This document shows positions 63,868-64,000 of a stretch of 64,000 bases of DNA, one piece after another. Source of the DNA: JAZKHT01 sp040385245 (GTDB taxonomy: Bacteria; Pseudomonadota; Alphaproteobacteria; Rhodobacterales; Rhodobacteraceae); NCBI GenBank assembly GCA_040385245.1, contig JAZKHT010000006.1, forward strand, positions 116,069 through 180,068. Reading direction: 5' to 3'. The notes beneath the pieces were generated by a model. The model was given only the letters and a program-made list of their open reading frames with translations, was not told the origin of the DNA and did no database searches. The translations under genes were made by a program, and so were the position numbers. Each line of letters opens with the position of its first letter. Position 1 is the first letter of the stretch.

Positions 63868-64000
63868 GGCAGACCTTTCGCGGCACAGGGATGCCGCCCC
63901 TTAGACCGCAGCGGGGGTTAGTGCAAGGTGGGGATGGGGGTCTTGAGCCGACATTCCCCAAGTGGCCTGCCGCTTGACTTCAAGATCGCCTGATTTTGCT

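Noticed and set aside
63868..64000. A gene in the last 133 bases
   Set aside because: No frame of useful length or recognisable sequence is present before the window ends. It is the upstream region of purB.

Overview
The window is a dense, high-GC chromosomal segment of an alphaproteobacterium, most likely family Rhodobacteraceae. The evidence is the gene order nuoM-nuoN-birA-coaX-rnj, a soxBDAG sarcosine oxidase operon, a ccmABCDG cluster with a separate ccmI, secDF followed by a Mth938-domain gene, and strong GC bias at third codon positions. The genus cannot be named from the sequence. I saw no rRNA, tRNA, CRISPR array, insertion sequence or prophage, so this is core genome with a few accessory genes.

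Layout from left to right. 1-6.1 kb: the end of the complex I operon, then biotin ligase, type III pantothenate kinase and RNase J, facing a DEAD-box helicase across a shared terminator. 8-13.3 kb: an SGNH-type protein of lower GC, release factor 3, an SDR protein without the usual catalytic residues, an FbpC-like ABC ATPase, and a short YafY-like regulator with a palindrome upstream. 13.4-19 kb: tatABC and a DUF815 ATPase, converging on surE-pcm and a catalytically degenerate LysM/LytM lipoprotein. 19-22.7 kb: a second SDR, an EF-G-like protein with a shortened G domain, a small basic protein and a remnant of a peptide-transporter ATPase. 22.8-26.8 kb (minus strand): plsC-like, cdsA-like, an atypical CDP-alcohol phosphatidyltransferase, possibly a 43-residue ORF, and an ALDH7-type aldehyde dehydrogenase.

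27-32.6 kb: dusA, a Bcr/CflA exporter divergent from a PhyH-like oxygenase, a small ABM-like protein, then ccmI-ruvX-DUF1289 on the minus strand. 32.8-38 kb: soxBDAG. 38-43.5 kb: a secreted hypothetical protein, iron-type superoxide dismutase, a LOG-family protein divergent from a LysM envelope protein, and an Atm1-type ABC exporter. 43.6-55.9 kb is an envelope and secretion block: YfgM-like, bamB and der; a TspO-like protein and serS on the minus strand; then yajC-secD-secF, the Mth938-domain gene and ccmABCDG. 56-64 kb: aconitase, a DUF1223 protein overlapping an EamA transporter tail to tail, an isolated fliG, two small secreted proteins that share a cysteine motif, and purB.

Most of the window is ordinary housekeeping sequence, and I found no clearly new multi-gene system. 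The points most worth following are the lipid operon whose CDP-alcohol phosphatidyltransferase lacks several motif residues, the matched cysteine motif in the two secreted proteins next to purB, the EF-G paralogue with a deleted switch region, and the short YafY-like regulator with its palindrome.
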